Assembly: GCA_029204225.1 (NCBI GenBank)
Contig: CM055098.1
Coordinates: 4,017,607-4,081,606, forward strand
Length of the DNA: 64,000 nt
Source: Diphasiastrum complanatum
Lineage: Eukaryota; Streptophyta; Lycopodiopsida; Lycopodiales; Lycopodiaceae
Direction: 5' to 3'
Shown: positions 9,750 to 22,679 of the stretch, in pieces
Numbering within the stretch: the stretch's first letter is position 1
Layout: each line of letters opens with the position of its first letter
Made by a program: the position numbers and the translations under genes
Notes under the pieces: generated by a model
What the model saw: only the letters and a program-made list of their open reading frames with translations
Databases searched by the model: none
What the model was told of the DNA's origin: nothing

Positions 9750-12552
9750 GGTGATTCCTCTGATCAGGAATGCAGTTGGGCCTAAGGATGCATGGGATAT
9801 CCTTAAGAACACATATGAAACGTTAAGTAAGTCTTGAGCATTGTTCTTGAACAATAAGCTTCATACCTTGAAAATGGAATCAGAAGAATCCATTACGGAT
9901 TTTATTACCAGGGTGAAGGATCTAAGAGATCAGTTGTCTTCTATAGGGGAAATTGTACTTGATAATACTCTAGTACAAATTGTTTTGAATAGCTTACCAT
10001 TACAATATCAGAACTTTGTTATGACACTAAGTTTGAGGGAGAGATCGCCGACATGTGATGAGCTCAATGGTTTGCTACTTCAAGAGGAATTACGAAGACA
10101 AAACCTGATGTCTAGGGAAGACTTCAAGGAATTGGGATTCTTTTCCAAGAATCAAGGTAAGAAGGGCAGGAAGAAAGGAGGCAAAAAGGATCAGAAGCAG
10201 GAAGGCAAGGACAATACGGAAAAAGGAGACAGTTCCAAAACTAATCAGAAGAGAAATGGCAGTTGAAATTTTTGTGGCAAGTATGGTCATTTTGCGTTTG
10301 AGTGCAGAAAAAAGAAGGCTATCCAGGACAAAAAAAAGCAGTCACGCAACTTCATTGAAGACGAAGACAAAAGTGAAGCTGTGGGATGCTATGAGTTATT
10401 CTCAGTTTCAACATCAGAGATCTCTGAAGACTGTTGGTATTTTGATTCTGGAGCAACGCAACATATGACACCACATCGTGAGTGGTTCACACAGACACTG
10501 GTGTAATCACATGTCAAGCTTGGAGACAATTCTTCTTACAATATCAAAGGTAGAGGTACAGTGAGAGTACATTTACCTTCAGGGAATATAGGAGAAATTA
10601 AGAATGTTTTCTATGTTCCAGGTTTAACAAAGAATTTACTTTTAGTTTCTGCTATCACTAAGCAAAATATGAAATTTGAGTTTGATGATCAGAAGTGTCT
10701 CACCAAAGACAAACGCAAAGACTACAAAGTTGTGGCCACAGGATCTTTGGAAGGTCAACTTTACAAACTTGATGCGTCTACACCGGATCATCAGGTTTGT
10801 GCATATTTTGATAGCATGGAGAGCAGGATATGGCATGAAAGGTTTGGACATCTGAACTATAAAAGCTTACAGGTTCTAAAAGACAATAATATGGTAATAG
10901 GATTACCTAATATTGTATCTTCAAAAAAAAATTGTGAAGGATGTGTTATGGGCAAGCATCATCGTATGCAGTTTCCCAAGGATGGAGCCTATAGAGCCAA
11001 GGAGATCTTGGAGCTTGTTCATACAGACTTATGTGGTCCTATGCAGACTGAGTCTATAGGGGGAGCATCCTACTTCATGGTATTTGTGGATGATTTTTCA
11101 AGGAAGGTATGGATATACTTGCTTAAGTATAAGAGTCAAGCTTTTAAGTTCTTTACTCATTTCAAATTACTTGTTGAGAAGCAGACAGGAAAGCAAATCA
11201 AGATTCTACGTTCAGATAAGGAGGTGAATTCATATCTACAAAGTTCCGGGAATTCTGCAAAGAACATGGAATCAAGAGACAATTTGCTTCGACTAATACA
11301 CCACAGCATAATGGAGTAGCCGAGAGAAAGAACAGGTCTATTGTGGAGAGTGCTCGAAGCATGCTACAAGGTAAGAACCTCAAGAATCATTTGTGGGGCG
11401 AAGCAGTTAGTACAACAGTTTACTTGATTAATAGAAGTCCTACAAAAGCTGTTCTAAATCGATCTCCAGAAGAAGCTTTCACAGGTATACAACCTAAAGT
11501 GGATCATCTACGAGTTTTTGGTTGTATAGCATATGGTCATATTCCTAAAGATAATCGTCAAAAACTTGATTCAAAGGCAATCAAGTGTTTATTCCTTGGT
11601 TATGATGAGGAAGAGAAGGCATATCGCCTTTATAATCTTACTAGTAAGAAGGTGATTATGAGCAAGGATGTTGTATTTGAAGAAAGTAAGTCTTCTACCC
11701 TAGAAGATCATGAGGAGGATGTATTTTCTCCTTCATCAAAAACTCCTATTATAGATGATGTTCAGGAAGATACAGGTCCATGTGATACAGCTTCTACACA
11801 AGTTGTACCAAGGGTGAGTACACAGGTGGATCTTGGTAAACGAAAGGAAAGGTCAAGAATATTTGATACATATTCTCCTTCTACGTCACCTACAAAGAAG
11901 TTACCAAGATGGTATTTTGAGACTATAAAAGATAGTCAAATGTTGGATGAGGGAGAATCGAGTCAACAAGGAGCTAAGAGATTGACACGGTCAAGTGGAC
12001 ACTATCATGAAGATGAAGAAACGCATTATGCATTTATGGCTTCACTGTTGGATTCACATGATCCTTTATTTTATAGAACCAAGTTTAAGCTTAATGGTTA
12101 TATTGAGCCAGATTAGTAACCAAAGGACTTGGTTGTGATTGATAAATAATTATCCATTAAGGGGGAGTGTAAGGAATTAATGGATTAATTAATTCATTGT
12201 AGAGGCCAGCCTGCGTGCTAGAAGGCCTATTTCTATTTTAAGTATAGGTGCTATCTATTTTTAGTATAGGTACCTAAGTTAGTACCAATTTTGCTAGAAT
12301 AGTATAGAAATCTATTTTAACCAAGTTAGCATAGATTTCTATTGTTAAGACTTCATAATTAGCATTTCAATTGCTATTGTAGAAGGATAGCTTTTGCTTT
12401 TCATTGTGGGCAGTCTCTATAAGAGTAGATGGGTCAGTTTCCAGCTTATGAAGCATAGCTTCTTACAGTCTCTCTTCTTCTTCAGCTTGTGGTTGATGTT
12501 TTGTGTGAGTACTAATAAGATTAGTCTACTCCGAATCTCTTCGATTCTAACA
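9750..12552 (+). mobile_element. Ty1/copia element B (fossil) with 3' LTR
   Basis: A plus-strand copia fossil. Parts in order: gag from about 9750 (AWDILKNTYETL; LVQIVLNSLPLQYQNFVMTL at about 9960-10020); a CCHC knuckle (about 10270-10305) preceded by a very Lys-rich stretch; protease (FDSGATQHMTPH, about 10440); GAG-pre-integrase (IWHERFGHLNYKSLQ); an integrase core (HTDLCGPM, VDDFSRKVWIY); an integrase C-terminus (YLINRSPTKAVL, HLRVFGCIAYGHI); a connector to 12116; a polypurine tract (AAGGGGGAG, about 12159-12167); and the 3' LTR. I see no RT or RNase H in it and no 5' LTR, so it is broken, with several breaks. Confidence 0.85.
12168..12552 (+). repeat. 3' LTR of copia B
   Basis: 385 bp starting TGTAAGGAATTAATGG directly after the polypurine tract and ending TTCTAACA. 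It holds an internal CT-rich stretch (about 12470-12485). No second copy occurs in the window. Confidence 0.75.
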
Positions 12553-13651
12553 GAACTGGCCGCAAGTGTAATCCCAAAGTCCACACCAGGTGCACAAGTG
12601 AGGAATAGAAGAAATGCACTAGAACGAGGAACAGGATCCGCAGCATCAGTAGCATGCATCGGAGCAATATCCACGTGTAGCTAGGAATGAGTATCAAAGC
12701 ACATATGAGCAACACTGAAGTATATGGCGGGAACATCCCCAAAAACTATCCAAGAGAGGAGAAGGAACTCTCTCAAGGTACTCTGATGGTCTCGGAACAC
12801 CAGAACAAAGTGGAAATACAGCATCAGAGACCAAGCGATATGGAGCACCCGAAATGATTGGGAACCTGAAGATCACCCGGACAAACAGTAGCTGGAACGG
12901 AGGCAATAACCCAAGCCATCAGAATATGCCAAGCCTGACAATGAGCAACAATCCAAGGAACAGATAGAGAGAGCCACATGCATAATCATAGAGATATCCG
13001 CACCATAGGCGATCAATAATATGGAAAAACCAGCACCAATCAATAGCTCCAAATAAAAACCAAGCTATATGTAATAACCAGGAATGGCGTATATCCATAG
13101 CTGAAAATGAAGCAATAGTATGAGCAATGGGTCCGAATGAAATCCAAGCGATACGTAATAAGCAAAAATGCCAAATATCAAGAGGTAAAAAAGAATCAGT
13201 TGCATGAAAAACCTCTACTGCATAAAAAGCCCAAAAGTGTATACCATCGGCATTGACTGCAGCAAACCTATATGTAGAAACACAAGGAGACTGAAGGATC
13301 CCCGTATACTCATCTAAAAGAATCCCAGCATATAAATACCCTAGATAAGTAATAGTGACCATCTGGCAAATATCCTCGGATGGAAAATTGCTCATGAGGG
13401 GAATCAAAAAGAGTAGAGCTCTCAAGACCCATAATACCACTCGTAAGAGCGAGAGGAGGAACAAATGAAGAATCATCATCGAAAAATATAAGAAGGCGAA
13501 GTACAGGTAGAAAGTCATGCCACTCAGAGATAGGCGGATGAGAATGGACATAGTCAAACCACTTCGACCTAGCAGAACCCTTTAAAAAAAAAATTGCATC
13601 AAGAATCTTAATAGGACCTGGACAAGTTGGCCGAGTGGTTATCACTGGCAC
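12553..13651 (-). mobile_element. Gypsy gag-region fragment (fossil)
   Basis: The segment at about 13470-13640 is roughly 90% identical by eye to 63,825-63,995, which leads into gypsy gag zinc knuckles and protease on the same strand, so I assign it to that family. Its clearest minus-strand frame (13310-13651) contains SARSKWFDYVHSHPPISEWH. From 12,919 to 13,557 two minus-strand frames are both largely open, and one shows a degenerate repeat of about 28 residues (HFCLLRIAWISFGPIA against HSWLLHIAWFLFGAID). The part below about 13,300 is unassigned and may not be coding. Confidence 0.45.
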
Positions 13652-14963
13652 AAATAAAGAACTATTACATAAAATAAAAGCAATCCAGTAAAGAGTTTGA
13701 GATGACTAATTTGGGTGCATTACAATGTTGTTTGGGTATTGAAATTTTGAGAAAGTCTAATAGTTTGTCCATGTCTCAAGCAAAGTATGCACATTAACTT
13801 TTGAAACAGTTAACACAGAAGGTTGTAAGCACAGCAACTCCAACTGATGCAAATGCGAAGTTGACTAAGGAAGGTGCAAAAGAGGTAGAAGGTACTTTGT
13901 ACAAATAGCTAGTAGGTAAAAAATGCCTCATTGGAAAGCAGCAAAGAGGATTCTCAGATACGTCAATGCAACTATCAGGTTTTGCATTCGATACAATGAT
14001 TATGAAGCAATGAGATTATCTGGATATGTGGATTCAAATTGGGTAGGTGATGCTGAAGATAGAAGGTCAACAACAGGATATTCTTTCAGCCTCGAGACAG
14101 GTCCTATAGCATGAAACAATCAAAAAGAAAAAAGTGGTATCCTTAGCTTCTACAAAAGCAAAGTATCGTGAAGCAACCGAAGCGGCATGCCAAGCTATTT
14201 GGTTGAGAAGGCTCAATGATCTTCAGTTTGAAAAAACAACACCAATGGTTCTCAAATGTGACAATCAAAGCTTTATTGAATTGGCTAAAAATACAGTTTA
14301 TCATAATTAAACAAAGCATATTGATCAAGCACGCTTCATCAAGGAAAAGGTCAAAGTAGGTAAAGTGGAACTCATCCACCACAGCATGGAAGACCAAGTG
14401 GCTAATATCTTCACAAAAGGACTTGCTAAAATTAAACTTGAAAATTTTCATGTTCTACTTGATGTAGTAAATGTTATGATGTAAACATTAAGGGGAGGTG
14501 TTAAGAATGTTAATATTGATCTTTATTACATAGAATGGACCCCTCAATGTTAAGTCCAGTTACGTCAATTTCTAAGTTAATTAGACATTGCTCACATGCA
14601 AACTTAAGTCAAGTTCTAGAGCTAACTAGAAATAATGGCAGACCCACTCATCACCTTATTCTTCTTTCTTATCCCGACCGGTACTCTCCCTAGTACATGC
14701 CTGTTATAGGTGGCCACATTTTACCTAGAATTGCATGATGGCATGCAGTAGAACTTATTTGAGTGATAGTTAGATGTAAACACACGTGCAAGAAAGGCAA
14801 TTGCATGTCTTATTAATGGATTAGATTCAATGTACCAAGGATGTGACTATTTCCTACGAATTAGGCACCCAATAACACATTGGTTTGTGAGTGGTGTAAG
14901 TTTCATGAAGATTCTTTTTTGCATTGTGCTCTTCTTTCATCATGCACGATCATTGTCTTAACA
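13652..14963 (+). mobile_element. Ty1/copia element C (fossil): RT end, RNase H and 3' LTR
   Basis: The 3' part of a copia element on the plus strand: the end of RT (LGALQCCLGIEILRKS, about 13710), the RT/RNase H junction (WKAAKRILRYVNAT), RNase H (SGYVDSNWVGDAEDRRSTTG, about 14010-14070; then the AEATEAACQAIWLR region, about 14160), the C-terminal tail (QVANIFTKGLAK), a polypurine tract (AAGGGGAGG, 14490-14498) and an LTR. The 5' half is not here. Several breaks. Confidence 0.8.
14499..14963 (+). repeat. 3' LTR of copia C
   Basis: 465 bp running TGTTAAGA...TCTTAACA, a perfect 8-bp terminal inverted repeat, directly after the polypurine tract. No partner LTR occurs in the window. Confidence 0.7.
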
Positions 14964-17560
14964 CTTTGTGAATCTTGCGTTGGTTTATTAGGGCTTGTTG
15001 TATGCTAGCAAGTAGCATCCTTAATTTTTGACAAATCTCTCCTCTCTCTCTACCTGAGCCCGGCTAAGTCTCTTTCACTCTTTTCTTTCTTTCTCTACAA
15101 AGCTTGCTTATTTTCTCTCTCTTCATTCTTTTTTTATGCATATTGGTAATGCATGCAGGCATACTACAAAGAGATCATGTCATTTGAAAGTGAGGAAAAG
15201 TGGACAAATTTTATGCGTAACAAGATATTTTTTGTTTGATCAAGTTTATGTTAATGCATTTTGGAAAAAGCACTGTATAGCATAACATAACCTCTTTAGG
15301 TCGGTGATTAGGTGAATCTCAATATGGGGCAAGGACATCTTGGGCTATGTGGAGTCGATATGATGCTTTATGTGATGTGTTTATGCGTGCACTCTTCACT
15401 TACAAAATGCATAGCATAAACCAAATGCTACAACATCAACACCCAAGAGTAGGTATAAGTCACATATGTTCACACTGAATGCTTATACATTTGTACAAAG
15501 ACCAATGTATTCCAGTTTATTCAACTCATCCACATACACTCCCATCTCGACATACAAACACTTAATGCACTACCCTCCATAGCTACTACCATGATGACAT
15601 TCTTTTAGCCACTACCTCAAGTTGTCAAAGAATGATTCTCATTTTCATTGGATGGATAATCCAAGTGACACTATGAAATACAAATTTCATCACCTCATTA
15701 TGATTTAAATATTGGTCACGTTACTGGTTTGAGTTTCGCTTTAGTAAAGGCTGAGTTTGTTGCCTAAGTAGCTTCGAATTCATCCAACTCAAACTCCATC
15801 ACTTCGTGTCTATAATGCATGGCTTAATATCTATTCTCCATGGGTTGTTCCATTGCATATAAAACATGCTCCTAAGACTATAGGAGATATTTTTCGATAT
15901 CATTTCCAACGTCAAGCTTCTAGCTCTACTCTAATGCTAAGTAGGGTCGTCATGTAGAAAACTAGAAAGCACTGTCAAAAGAAATGAGCATAAAGTGTGT
16001 ATCAATGGTGGCCCTATGTTATTCAAATCTCTCAAGGAGATCCTAGCACAATATGTGGAGCAAAAACTTCCTCAATTAGATGGAAATTATCCAAAGTTGT
16101 TGTGCATACTTTTAATTTCAATAATCGAAATAAAAGATTCATGAAGTATGAACCAAAATAGTCTCCAATATTTCGCAATCAATTGGTAGTTCGACAGCAC
16201 GATGAATATGGCCCAATATGTAGTAGTACATGTGGCCAAAAACAGCATTGAACAAATGCCTCGAATCATTGTACAAATAAGCCAAAACAAGTATCATAAG
16301 AAGATAGATACAATAGCAAATTGAGATGTCTTCAACTATTTGCATATAAAACAAAGGAATGTCATAATGGATAGCAATAGCCATCTCAAACTTAGGTAGC
16401 ACTATTTGATAATACAATGTTGAGAAAATGTTACGCTTATAAAGATACCCATTTCATCTATACTAGCTGTTGAAACATTACATCCATGGCATGCACAAGG
16501 ACTTGATGCTCTATCTTCTGATCAAAGGTACTAATTCCAAGCATTCCATATTTTGGGTATTTTGTTTTGTACTAAGATATTTGCATGCTGAAAAACAAAA
16601 AAATCCTATTCCATATGAAACATGAACATTCGACCCACAGTTTTTGCCAAACGCATTCCACGCGTCATTTAGGATGAACTCATTCCATATAGTTAGGAAC
16701 TATGCTTCCAACAAAAGTTGTTAACACATTGCTCTTGGCTAACTAGCTACATTCTCATGAAACTATACCATATGCACTCTAAAGTAAGGAATTGAGCAAT
16801 CTTATGATTTTCCTCATTGATGTAGAGTTCTCGTAAGTCTTAGTCAACAACTTGAACAAGCACTTCACTCACTAATATAATGAGTGGAGTAGTTTTACAA
16901 AATTGACTGGGTAAAGTAATAAAGAATTGCCACCTGAAAAGATAATGCACTTGCAATTGATATGTTTTATTGTTGAGATTGTACAAAGAATCGTGACTTT
17001 GTTGAACGTTTGCAACTATACAAACAACTCAATGAGCTAAACAAGATAATTGGTGAGACCCATTGTAACATACATTTGGAAGAGGCAACATCTCCAAGAT
17101 AGATGCCCAACTGCATTATCACACAAGAATAATTAAAATCAGTTTGAGAATCACAAAGTGATTTGTAGTTAGGATGCCAGATTCCTAATGCAGAAAAACA
17201 TTCAATGATACAAAAGGAACTTGTTGAACCTACAAGTGTTCCATTAGCTTTTAGTAAATAATCAAAACTAATATGAACGCAATAAGAATATTTTCTTTAT
17301 TATATTGGATGAATGGGACGTAACGTGAGTAACATACTTGGTTGGTGGTTTTGACAAACTTAGTGCTTGTGCACACATATATAGTGTTTGCATATAGATT
17401 GTTAAAAAATCACATGCAAAATATGTGGCTAACTGTGTGTGTTATGTTGTTAGATCCCATGGACAATGTAAAATTTTATAATGTGAATACCAATGGTAAA
17501 GCTTATTTGTGAAATCGATATATAGTTATGTAGAAAGGCTTTACTCATAAATGGATTATA
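14964..17560. other. Unrecognised AT-rich sequence
   Basis: No convincing gene. CT-rich stretches lie at about 15,035-15,130. Around 15,780-16,090 the plus strand gives short open pieces such as LRVYNAWLNIYSPWVVPLH and KSLKEILAQYVEQKLPQL in different frames, which suggests an old coding remnant of unknown family. The open frames on the minus strand at 16,087-16,417 have compositions expected of AT-rich noise. Confidence 0.4.
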
Positions 17561-19960
17561 GTTGTCACTTCATTGTCATGATGTGACTTGCTCGGTCACC
17601 CCAGCTAGTTGTCGACTAGTCTCTCGTCTTGCGGGAGCAACTCCACTGTTAACAACCCGGATCTAGATGGCCTACAACCATAGTTGAGCTCAAAAGGGCT
17701 CAATCTGATGGACGCATACCTCTTATCATTATACGCAAGCTCTACTAAGGGTACATGCTTCACCCAGTCTGTCTACATGCCACTAACATAACCAAGAAGC
17801 ATGTCTTCCAAGATTTGATTAACTCTCTCTATCTGGCCATCCATCCGAGGATGCTCAGTACTACTCATCCACAATTGGGATCCCAACTTGGTGAACAACT
17901 CTATCCAAAGATTTTCCACAAACTTGGGATCCCTATACAACACTATGGACTTCAAAAGTTCATGCAACCTAACCACATTCTAGATAAAGGACTTGGCTAC
18001 TTGCAGAGCTATGACATTCTTGGTCGTTGCGATGAAATGAGCCATCTTGGAAAACATCTCCACCACTACCATCATGGAGTTGAACCTAGCTTGGGTCCTA
18101 GGTAGACCAACAATAAAATCCATAGAGATGCTTTCCCACCTTCCTGTAGGTATCTCAAGTGGATGTAGCAAGCCTAGAGGACTTCCCCTTTGGCCTTGTT
18201 CGCTTGACAATCCATGCAACGCTCGATGTATTCCCTTATGTCTCATTGCAATCGTGGCCATAAATAATGCCTTCTAGGAAGTTCACAAGTTTTATCAATA
18301 TCAGAAATGTCCTACGCAAGGACTATCATGGCATTCATGAAGTAACTTACAACGAAGATCCTTCACGTCTGACACGATACTTTCCATTTCTTGATAAAAG
18401 ACCTTCCTTCACGATGTATGTTAGATATGTACTGGTGCCTCTATGAAAGTGACAAACAAAGCTAACTCTTCCATTTGGTCGACTTTCTTGCAAGCGTCAA
18501 GTCACACACGTTGACAATGTGGGTCAATTTGTTGAGCTTTCTTGATTTCTTCCATGAGATCATTGTCACCTACACTAAAGCTCCCCTAATGCAATATCCA
18601 CGATAGTGCGTCAATGGACAAATTTTCCTTCCCCCTTCAAAAACGAATCTCCAAATGAAGTTCTCACATCAGCTCAGCCCACCGAGCTTGCGGCCCTTCA
18701 AATCTGGCTAAGTGCAAAAATACTTGATATGATGGTCTATGTACACATAAAATTCGGCGTCATATAGATAATGTCGCCACACCTTGGGTGCATGTATGAT
18801 CGCGTACAGTGTGTGGGGTACCTCTTTTCAGTTGTTGTCAACTTTTTACTTTCAAAGGCTATTGGTCTACCCTCCTGGTAGAAAATGTAACTATGGCAAT
18901 GCCACTTGCATCCATGTCTAGGTCAAACAATTTCTAAGCATCTACAATGTTGAGGATTGGGACCATGGCCACCACCTCCTTCAAGGCCTCAAATTGTGCT
19001 GAATCTTAGCATCCCATCATACCACGATGTTATTACTTTGTAACTAGTTTGGGAATCGAACATATGTGCTTTACAATGATTTTATTCAATCCCTCACAAT
19101 CAACTCGCATCCGGAAACTACATCCCTTTTCTTAACAAGTAAAATAGGAGAGGCAAAGGGTGAATAACTAGGACAAGTATACCCCAGCTTGAGATTCTCC
19201 TCCAACATCCTTCTGACTTCCTCCTCTTTTGAAATCATTCTATAAGGAAGCCTACATACGGGACTTGCCCCTAGAAAAAGCTCAAAACGATGCTCTAGAT
19301 TCCTTCTAGGCCCTCTAGCATGTTGCTAGTTACCATATGCTTGAACTTAGTGTGGATGGACTTCTCGAGCTTGCTAGGTCACATCTCTACTGTAATGCAG
19401 ATGCATGTGCTATGGATGATGCAAAAATACATGAAGTTTCTTGTGGATTACTAGTGCGTGTATGCGTGTTGGTTAAACTCATAAATAAATTGGATGATTA
19501 TTTGAATATTATCAAAATTGGAATCATCGTTCACATGACACAACCACAAATACTACGAGTCCATTTTCTTTGATTGCATACGGGTAATTAAAGGACCCTC
19601 AACCAATGGTCTCTCCTCCTTTAAGAAATGAGATCCCCATGCGAAATTAAATCTATAGCAGACTGCTTACTCACATGCCATCACTTACCCAAAACAACAT
19701 TTAACTTAGCAATTTGGTAATTTCGAAGACCAACTTCTTGGAATACGTCTGCCTAGATAAGGATGCTCGAGAGACTCATCCCAAACTTCTATACCCTTAC
19801 CATCTGGCATCTCAACTATATACTAAGAATTAGAAGGAACGGTAGCTAAGTGAAGTCTCTTCACCACACAAAAATCAGTAATATTATGCAAGGAACAAGC
19901 ATTAAAAAAGATGAGCGACCTTCCATCTTTTCCCGCATGCATATAAATTCACTATCTAGA
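17560..19960 (-). mobile_element. Ty3/gypsy chromovirus-like fossil: RT, RNase H, integrase
   Basis: A heavily decayed minus-strand gypsy. Reading from 5' (high coordinates): the RT region about 18,850-19,300, RNase H pieces about 18,620-18,760 (IDHHIKYFC), the integrase H2C2 zinc region about 18,230-18,360 (LHECHDSPCVGHF), the integrase core 17,773-18,261 ([40 protein letters not shown]) and an integrase C-terminal part to about 17,560 (VELAYNDKRYASIRLSPFE). The wording closely follows the chromovirus at 25.9-32.2 kb ([20 protein letters not shown]), so it is an older member of the same broad lineage. Many breaks; no LTRs recognised. 19,340-19,960 is only weakly supported. Confidence 0.7.
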
Positions 19961-22324
19961 AATTGATAAGCTTAATGTGCCTTGGTGGATAGGAAACAAA
20001 CTGGTGCCTTTGAAACAATCTTCCACACAAAAATAGTCATGACATGTCTAGTGTCATCATCACTCTCTAACTAATATGCAAGCTCTCCTTATCTTGTCCC
20101 CTTTCTAATGCGGATTAAAAACACATGAAGTTTCTTGGTCATGCGTGGAGGACAATAATTGTCAAGACAAAAGAAACAAAGTCTATCCTTCTTGGTCTTA
20201 TCCTTCTATTCAAATGTGAGGGCCGGCTTTAGGATGAAAGATGTTGGGTTGCAATTCAAAGACTGCTACATCTGGATAGGATCCTTCTTTAAAGAGTCTT
20301 TTTAAACCGCCTTGGCCAGACTTCCGCAAACCCTTCTTCTGCCAGCTTGCCACTCCAGATTCAGTCTTGCTATGCACATTGCCTTTGAAATTGAGAGTCG
20401 TAGGCTGTAGCAACTGCCAGTTCCAAGGTCTTGCAACCTTCGTTAAGCACAAAAGGCCTCAAGACCAAAAACAAACTTGTGTATGACAAGCATCTCTTGA
20501 GAAGATTCACACCCATGACAAATTTGAAAAGTCAACTTTGATAAATTGCTTGGAAAGATAAAAAGACTATATACATCCCATGAGCTAGAGTGAAGCAAAA
20601 ATAGCTTCAATTTGAGAACCAATAGGTGGCTAAAGCCAAGTAATTTGATGCACATAGTTGTTTTTTCTTTTTTGGTTTTTTTTTTTCTTTTTTTTGGGGG
20701 GGGTGTTTAAGAAGAAGAAAACTTTACTAATTTTGCATTGAAAGCCAAAATGTGAAGAAATCTTTTGCATATTGTCACACTTAGGGTCAATTTCACATTA
20801 TTAATGTTGACATTTTGATATTGGCAATTGACATTTTTGTTTATTTAGTGGCATGAAACCGTTGCGCAATATTTTCTCTATGTTATCAGACGTAGGCATT
20901 AACTATGAATGATTTGCATGTATGAAGATACTATTCTAGCCAACTTATCTATCGGGTGTGTGTAAGTAGTCGAACATAATGTATCACTTAGTGTAGTCGA
21001 AGGACTAACTACACAAATGGATGAATGTGTTTGTCCATCTCATTGAAAGCTTTTAGATGGCCGAAGGACTGATTATGTTGGGTAGACGAATGTATTGTCT
21101 ACTTAATAGGATAGTCGATCTATTGAAGGAATTGATAGTTTGAGTAGATGTGTGTATTGTTGTGCTTTTAGGACACTATATCGTTGAATGTACTTATGAT
21201 TAAGTTTTGTTAGGATTTGAAACACCCAAGGACCATAGCTGGCTCTTTCGTAGTTATTATTTGTGCCACAAAGCGTGAAGAGATGTAGTTCAGGCAAAAA
21301 GCAAGCATCAAGCCTTACTGAATCAGAGTGAGCCATAGCTCAGTGAAAAGAGGTGCTCAAGAGATTTTTTATGGTGTCTTAAATCCACGAAGTACGCTAT
21401 GGGAGGGGGGGGTTGCTTCAATCATGAGGTACCCCTGTACCGCTGGGCCCAAACCATCTTTTCCCAAAAGGGGAAAGTACCGTGAAGGCACATGGCCCAA
21501 AATCTTGTGGTACCCTTCCCCACCCATTTTGATTGTGTTTGGGGTACTTCATAAATGGGCAAGGGCATCCTGAAGCCCAAGTCAAGATCGAGAGGGGTGG
21601 CCCTTTTCCCTCTCTATAAGGGGAAGCCATTCACGTTCACAATCTGATCTTTGGTTTTTGAGAGTTGAGATGATCTTTGGTTTTTGAAAGTTGAGAAGAG
21701 TGGTAGAATCAAAAATCTTTGGTTGTTGATGAAGGAGTTTCCAAAAGTGGGTGTATGCATGATCATTGGTTTTTCAGAGCTGAGAACACAGAGAGCAAAA
21801 ATCTTTTGGCTTGTGCGAGGTAAGGTGGTTTAGAATGTAAGTGTATTGCAGTTCCTCCCCCTGCTTCATGTAAGAGAGTTCCAAGCCCTGGTTATTGAGA
21901 GGAGAGGCGTGTTCCTTCTTCCCTATTAGGAGAAAGTGTTTTTAGAGCTAGTAAAATGTGTGGAGTAGTGGAACGCAAAGGGAGACTGGTCATGCACAAA
22001 TTTCACCTTACAATTTGGTGAAAGGACCCTTCTTCCTCAACTGTTGTGCTGGACCACCTCATTCTTGATTCTGGCTGTTGGGAAGACCAGAATGAGGAGC
22101 TCCTCCATTCATCAATCTGCATCAGGTCCCTGTTGAAGTCACAGGATCGCAAGCACACGTTGCAGTAATGCCTCTACTGTTGGAGTGAAATGGGCCAATC
22201 TAAGCTCCAAACTTAAGTGTCAAATGTTACTGCAAGTTCAAATGGCTTGGATCAAGGAGGTGTATAAAGCTCTCTTTGCGAGTTTAACAGAGAGGAGTAT
22301 AGAAGGAAACCAACTTCCAGATCA
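19961..22324. other. Unrecognised sequence with a poly-T/poly-G tract
   Basis: No gene recognised. Minus-strand frames at 20,210-20,452 and 20,443-20,655 are open but match nothing I know. A T-rich then G8 tract lies at about 20,658-20,703. From about 21,330 to 21,660 there is a GC-richer block ending with CTCTATAAGGGG (about 21,611-21,622), which looks like an LTR promoter or TATA box on the plus strand followed by a leader with three near-copies of GATCTTTGGTTTTTGA. This could be a lone LTR, but no ends or target duplication were defined. Confidence 0.35.
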
Positions 22325-22368
22325 TGGCCTTTCACTTTCGTCAAGAGGCTAAAGGTTCCTGCTAGTTT

Positions 22369-22674
22369 TTGAAACCTCAACCTGGAAAAGCTGCTTTAAG
22401 CTATGTGGTCCTAAATAATAAGAAGGGACAACTACAGCTTGTATCGGGCAAGTCATTGGAAGAAGTTGAACAGAGGATAATAGAAATTGGAACTGCACGC
22501 TGTTGGAATGAGCGATATCAAGGAAAGTTTTTGGCCATGGCAGATCCTCAATGCTTGGGGCTGCAGTTGACTGAAAGGAATGAAGTCCGAGGTGATCTCT
22601 ATTCACTTGATATGTCAGTCGCTTTGGAAGCTCGAGTCTACACTGATGGCGCACCTATGCAAACTTCTGTTTGA
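22369..22674 (+). CDS. Unrecognised 101-codon frame
   Basis: I do not recognise this protein. The plus-strand frame (KPQPGKAALSYVVLNNKKGQ near its start, ending in DGAPMQTSV) has a balanced composition with alternating charged and hydrophobic residues, unlike most chance frames here. It includes SGKSLEEVEQRIIEIGTARC, which could form an amphipathic helix. An upstream in-frame ATG at 22,325 is separated from it by a stop. It lies just before a minus-strand gypsy RT remnant. It may be an exon or a retroelement-associated frame. The opposite strand is also open for 101 codons over the same bases, so the coding claim is weak. Confidence 0.25.
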   Translation: MKPQPGKAALSYVVLNNKKGQLQLVSGKSLEEVEQRIIEIGTARCWNERYQGKFLAMADPQCLGLQLTERNEVRGDLYSLDMSVALEARVYTDGAPMQTSV

Positions 22675-22679
22675 ACGCC

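Noticed and set aside
16087-16417. Minus-strand membrane-like frames
   Set aside because: Ile/Tyr/Phe-rich composition is what AT-rich DNA yields by chance; no motif or homolog recognised.
17755-18277. Plus-strand frames opposite the gypsy integrase
   Set aside because: They are shadows of the recognisable minus-strand integrase.
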